Below, one piece after another: positions 34,099-36,143 of a stretch of 36,143 bases of DNA. This stretch comes from a virus, in the IMG/VR virus record IMGVR_UViG_3300010885_022591, positions 1-36,143 of that record. The stretch is one strand, 5' to 3'. Each line of letters starts with the position of its first letter. Position 1 is the stretch's first letter. The notes beneath the pieces are model-generated. The model ran no database searches, was not told the origin of the DNA, and saw only the letters and a list, made by a program, of their open reading frames with translations. Made by a program: the position numbers and the translations under genes.

Positions 34099-34785
34099 AT
34101 GGCAAAATTAATAAATCTAATACCCGCTAATCAAAAATCACAACAAAAATTAGCAGAATCTTTTGAAGATCCATTAGAAGGATTTCCTAAAGAGTATAAA
34201 GAATTACTTAAAAAACTCCAAAGAAGTAATGATCCAGCTGAAAGAACAATGTTGATAAATAAGATGAATGTTATTAGAAAAAACATCAAACTTAAACCAT
34301 TAACAAATGAAGCTTTGGAAGATATGGAAGTATCTTTGCCGTCTACTATGGAAAGATTTTTGAATAAAACCATTGATATAATTAAATCTTATAAGCTTCC
34401 TAGAAAAAAAGAACAACTTGTAATAGCAAAGATGGTCGATGCATTAGGAATGAGTCCAAATGAATTAACTCAAGTTGTATCTAAATTAAAAAAATACGAT
34501 ATTGTTCATAAGGAAGATATTGAAAACAATGACCACAATTATATGGGTGAAACCGTTAATAAATCTACAATAAAAGATTTTCTTAAAGATTTTAACAATA
34601 ATCCTGATATTTTATCATCAGGGGCTCGTGAAGCAAATGGATATATTACTATATATTTAGATGGCAAAGATGTGCATGATGAATTTCTAGCAACACTTAA
34701 ATTAGCAAAAACTAAGTATAAAGATAAACTAAAAAGAATTAACTCTGGAGCTGAAGATATATTGAAGTTTAAAGTTATAAAGTAA
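34099..34785 (+). CDS. Head-cluster protein of unknown function (228 aa)
   Basis: The N-terminus (MAKLINLIPANQKSQQKLAE) ends in LAE20-SFED, a gp21-type site, so a 20-residue leader may be removed. The body is helical and charged; residues about 90-145 (IIKSYKLPRKKEQLVIAKMVDALG onward) could form a small helical DNA-binding-like fold, and the C-terminus contains GYITIYLDGKDVHDEFLATLKLAK. No known family is recognised. It is co-transcribed with the upstream gene (4-nt gap). The 64-nt gap after it holds nothing I can identify. Confidence 0.6.
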   Translation: MAKLINLIPANQKSQQKLAESFEDPLEGFPKEYKELLKKLQRSNDPAERTMLINKMNVIRKNIKLKPLTNEALEDMEVSLPSTMERFLNKTIDIIKSYKLPRKKEQLVIAKMVDALGMSPNELTQVVSKLKKYDIVHKEDIENNDHNYMGETVNKSTIKDFLKDFNNNPDILSSGAREANGYITIYLDGKDVHDEFLATLKLAKTKYKDKLKRINSGAEDILKFKVIK

Positions 34786-34849
34786 TCATTTGGTAGTAAG
34801 AATTAGATGATTTAATTAAAAACCACTTGGATACTAAAAAAGATAAATA

Positions 34850-35338
34850 ATGATACGTTTAAAAGATATACTAAAAGAAACCGAAGAATACCAACAAATG
34901 CCAAAAGAATTAAAAAAGCATTTTTTGGAAATTATATCTACATATGGGCATCATAGAGAGGGTATGAATCGAAAATCGGATATTCGTAGTATAGCAGAGA
35001 CACTGGGTGCAATCGCTGATGCGGCTCAGGAGTACACTCTACATGAAGCAGGTGATTGGTTTGATAGGGTTACAATTAAACGTAATATGGGCGAGCTAAA
35101 GAACTTACAAAAGAAATTTGAGAAAGAGGCAATTGAAGCAAAAAGCCAAGAGGAAAGACTTGAGGCACTTTACGAAGATATGGGACATGTTTTAGGACGT
35201 TACTTTGAAATCGCAGAAATAAGTGAGCAAGAAATGCAACAAAGACTTGGACTTAAAGGTAATCAGAGTAAAATTGATATGAATAAGAACGGAAAGATTG
35301 ACTCACAAGATTTTAAAATATTAAGAAAACAAAAATAA
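34850..35338 (+). CDS. Head-cluster protein with capsid-targeting-like N-terminus and C-terminal EF-hand-like loop (162 aa)
   Basis: It begins MIRLKDILKE-TEEY, nearly the same as the start of the protein at 27681, with an LKE10-T site resembling a gp21 cut. The middle is helical (IRSIAETLGAIADAAQEYTL; coiled-coil-like MGELKNLQKKFEKEAIEAK). The C-terminus carries DMNKNGKIDSQDF, a good EF-hand/dockerin calcium loop: Asp-1, Asn-3, Asn-5, Gly-6, Ile-8, Asp-9 and Asp-12, followed by Phe. Only one loop is visible. Calcium binding is therefore plausible but untested. The function is unknown. It lies 5 nt before the next gene. Confidence 0.65.
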   Translation: MIRLKDILKETEEYQQMPKELKKHFLEIISTYGHHREGMNRKSDIRSIAETLGAIADAAQEYTLHEAGDWFDRVTIKRNMGELKNLQKKFEKEAIEAKSQEERLEALYEDMGHVLGRYFEIAEISEQEMQQRLGLKGNQSKIDMNKNGKIDSQDFKILRKQK

Positions 35339-35343
35339 ATAAA

Positions 35344-35715
35344 ATGGAACAATTAGCTTCATTATTTTTTCACAGCAGAACACAAGCGCATGTATTCCAC
35401 TTAGGAGTTAAAGGACCTGGAGCATATGCAGCACATGTGGCATTACAAGCGTACTATGACGAAATAATAGGATTAGTAGATGGATTAGTAGAATCGTATC
35501 AGGGCAAATACGGACTTATTAAATTTCAACCAGTTAATGGTTTAGATACTAATTGTGATATTGAAAATATAATTAAGTATTTTGAAAAATTATGTGGAGC
35601 ACTTGAAAAGATAAGAACCGATAAAAAATTACAAGATACTTGGATTCAAAATCAAATAGACAACATTTCGGAATTATTATATTCAACAAAATATAAGTTA
35701 GTAAATTTACAATAA
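35344..35715 (+). CDS. Ferritin-like four-helix protein, DUF5856-like (123 aa)
   Basis: Compact all-helical protein with the pattern FFHSRTQAHVFHLGVKGPGAYAAHVAL and YYDEIIGLVDGLVESYQGKYG, which I associate with the phage family DUF5856. The His and Asp/Glu spacing recalls Dps/ferritin-like bundles, but I cannot confirm a metal site by eye. Length is complete for the family. It is the last gene of the head operon and is followed by tandem terminators. A role in the capsid is inferred only from position; enzymatic function is not known. Confidence 0.6.
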   Translation: MEQLASLFFHSRTQAHVFHLGVKGPGAYAAHVALQAYYDEIIGLVDGLVESYQGKYGLIKFQPVNGLDTNCDIENIIKYFEKLCGALEKIRTDKKLQDTWIQNQIDNISELLYSTKYKLVNLQ

Positions 35716-35730
35716 GATACACCCTACATA

Positions 35731-35786
35731 TAAATTAAAAGCTTAGAAATAATACCAATTTTTAAGCTTTTAATTTATTTTTTTAT
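35731..35786 (+). terminator. Rho-independent terminator with long stem
   Basis: A perfect 15-bp inverted repeat TAAATTAAAAGCTTA / TAAGCTTTTAATTTA (35731-35745, 35763-35777) can extend inward by five pairs to a 7-nt loop. It is followed by seven T. It ends the head operon 16 nt after the last stop. Confidence 0.85.
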
Positions 35787-35800
35787 ATATATTATCAAAT

Positions 35801-35829
35801 ATCCCATCTCATATGGGATTATATTTTTT
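35801..35829 (+). terminator. Second tandem rho-independent terminator
   Basis: Stem ATCCCAT / ATGGGAT with loop CTCAT, followed by TATATTTTTT. It lies only 23 nt after the first terminator's stem. Confidence 0.8.
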
Positions 35830-35836
35830 AGACATA

Positions 35837-35918
35837 GTTGATTAATGAATACCCTTCCCTATAAGGTGTGACCGAACAATCAACATAATTACATTGGAGT
35901 TCCTACACTAATAACTTC
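35837..35918 (+). promoter_or_regulatory. Structured leader region upstream of the scaffold gene
   Basis: Two inverted repeats precede the gp22-like gene: GTTGATT / AATCAAC (35837-35843, 35878-35884) closing a 34-nt GC-richer loop with CCTT/AAGG inside, and GGAGTT / AACTTC (35896-35901, 35913-35918; one G-U pair). A 5' leader structure controlling scaffold/capsid expression or stability is possible. No late octamer is visible here, so the promoter is unidentified. Confidence 0.4.
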
Positions 35919-35943
35919 ACAAACAAATTTAAGTAAAAAAAAA

Positions 35944-36143
35944 ATGGCAAATTCAAAATTATTGAAAGAAGCAATCGCTGATGCCAAAGCCGTTAAAGAA
36001 ACTGCTTTAGCAAACGCAAAACTCGCTCTTGAAGAAGCATTTACTCCAAGACTACAATCTATCTTATCTCAAAAGATGAGACAAGAAGCAGAAATGGAAG
36101 ATGATGACACTGAACAAGTAGATGAGGAATTAGATTCATCTGA
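35944..36143 (+). CDS. Prohead core scaffold protein (gp22-like), truncated by the right edge
   Basis: Only the first 66 residues are in the window. It begins MANSKLLKEAIADAKAVKET, continues ALANAKLALEEAFTP and turns strongly acidic (AEMEDDDTEQVDEE). Helical, Ala/Glu/Lys-rich composition and position after the gp21-like protease match T4 gp22, the core scaffold destroyed by that protease. It contains LKE-A and LEE-A sites. The start ATG follows a run of nine A and has no Shine-Dalgarno sequence. The major capsid gene (gp23-like) is expected just downstream of the window. Confidence 0.75.
   Translation, partial: MANSKLLKEAIADAKAVKETALANAKLALEEAFTPRLQSILSQKMRQEAEMEDDDTEQVDEELDSS

Noticed and set aside
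2-35717. Stop-codon reassignment in this phage
   Set aside because: All large genes are intact with the standard code and Trp is encoded by TGG, so no recoding is needed; TAA-only usage is kept as an observation.

Overview
The window is a contiguous piece of a tailed-phage genome of the T4 type (myovirus-like), very AT-rich (roughly 30% GC by eye), with every recognisable gene on the + strand. It carries the T4 head block in T4-like order: large terminase (gp17-like), portal (gp20-like), prohead protease (gp21-like) and the start of a gp22-like scaffold. It also carries gp47/gp46 (Mre11/Rad50) homologues and a DnaG-type primase. The host is most likely a member of the Bacteroidetes, perhaps a flavobacterium. 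Supporting this are three promoter-like sites of the Bacteroidetes form TTTG-N20-TAnnTTTG, A-rich start regions without Shine-Dalgarno sequences, a Bacteroidetes-style FN3-like repeat in a tail protein, and a signal peptide ending in the Bacteroidetes style. I saw no tRNA, CRISPR, insertion sequence or integrase.

Layout. (1) 1-9698: virion/tail region. It has the C-terminal Hint (intein-like) domain of a gene cut by the left edge, a 1858-residue tail/baseplate-type protein with poly-Thr linkers and a LamG-like domain, a conserved 222-residue protein, two paralogous structural proteins separated by a clear terminator, and a small protein. (2) 9708-14796: DNA-metabolism cassette. It has a T7-type endonuclease I, a CHC2/Toprim primase, a glycosyltransferase and a single-chain Mre11-Rad50 fusion. 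(3) 14838-19195: a large FN3-containing structural protein and a second glycosyltransferase. (4) 19369-24417: a 1682-residue multi-enzyme protein with an NMNAT-like nucleotidylyltransferase, a Gly/Ala/His-rich segment, an HExxH metallopeptidase and a C-terminal ATP-ligase-like domain. (5) 24456-27642: a zinc-ribbon protein, a possible spanin pair and the large terminase. (6) 27681-35715: portal, prohead protease and many small proteins that look like prohead core or capsid cargo. (7) 35716-36143: tandem terminators, a structured leader and the truncated scaffold gene.

How it fits together. Head proteins around the gp21-like protease, and the 1682-residue protein, carry many motifs of the form [L/I]-x-E followed by A/G/S, the known cleavage consensus of T4 gp21. 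The main hypothesis is that the 1682-residue protein is a capsid-targeted polyprotein. It would be packaged in the prohead, cut by the gp21-like protease into separate enzymes (NAD-type nucleotidylyltransferase, peptidase, ligase-like) and possibly delivered into the host with the DNA.

Regulation. The octamer ATATTTAT sits 12-30 nt upstream of about ten genes or gene groups and is probably the late promoter. The three TTTGG/CTTGG-N19-TAnnTTT(A/G) sites look like host-sigma promoters for the primase gene, the 1682-residue protein gene and the portal gene. All 28 visible stop codons are TAA.
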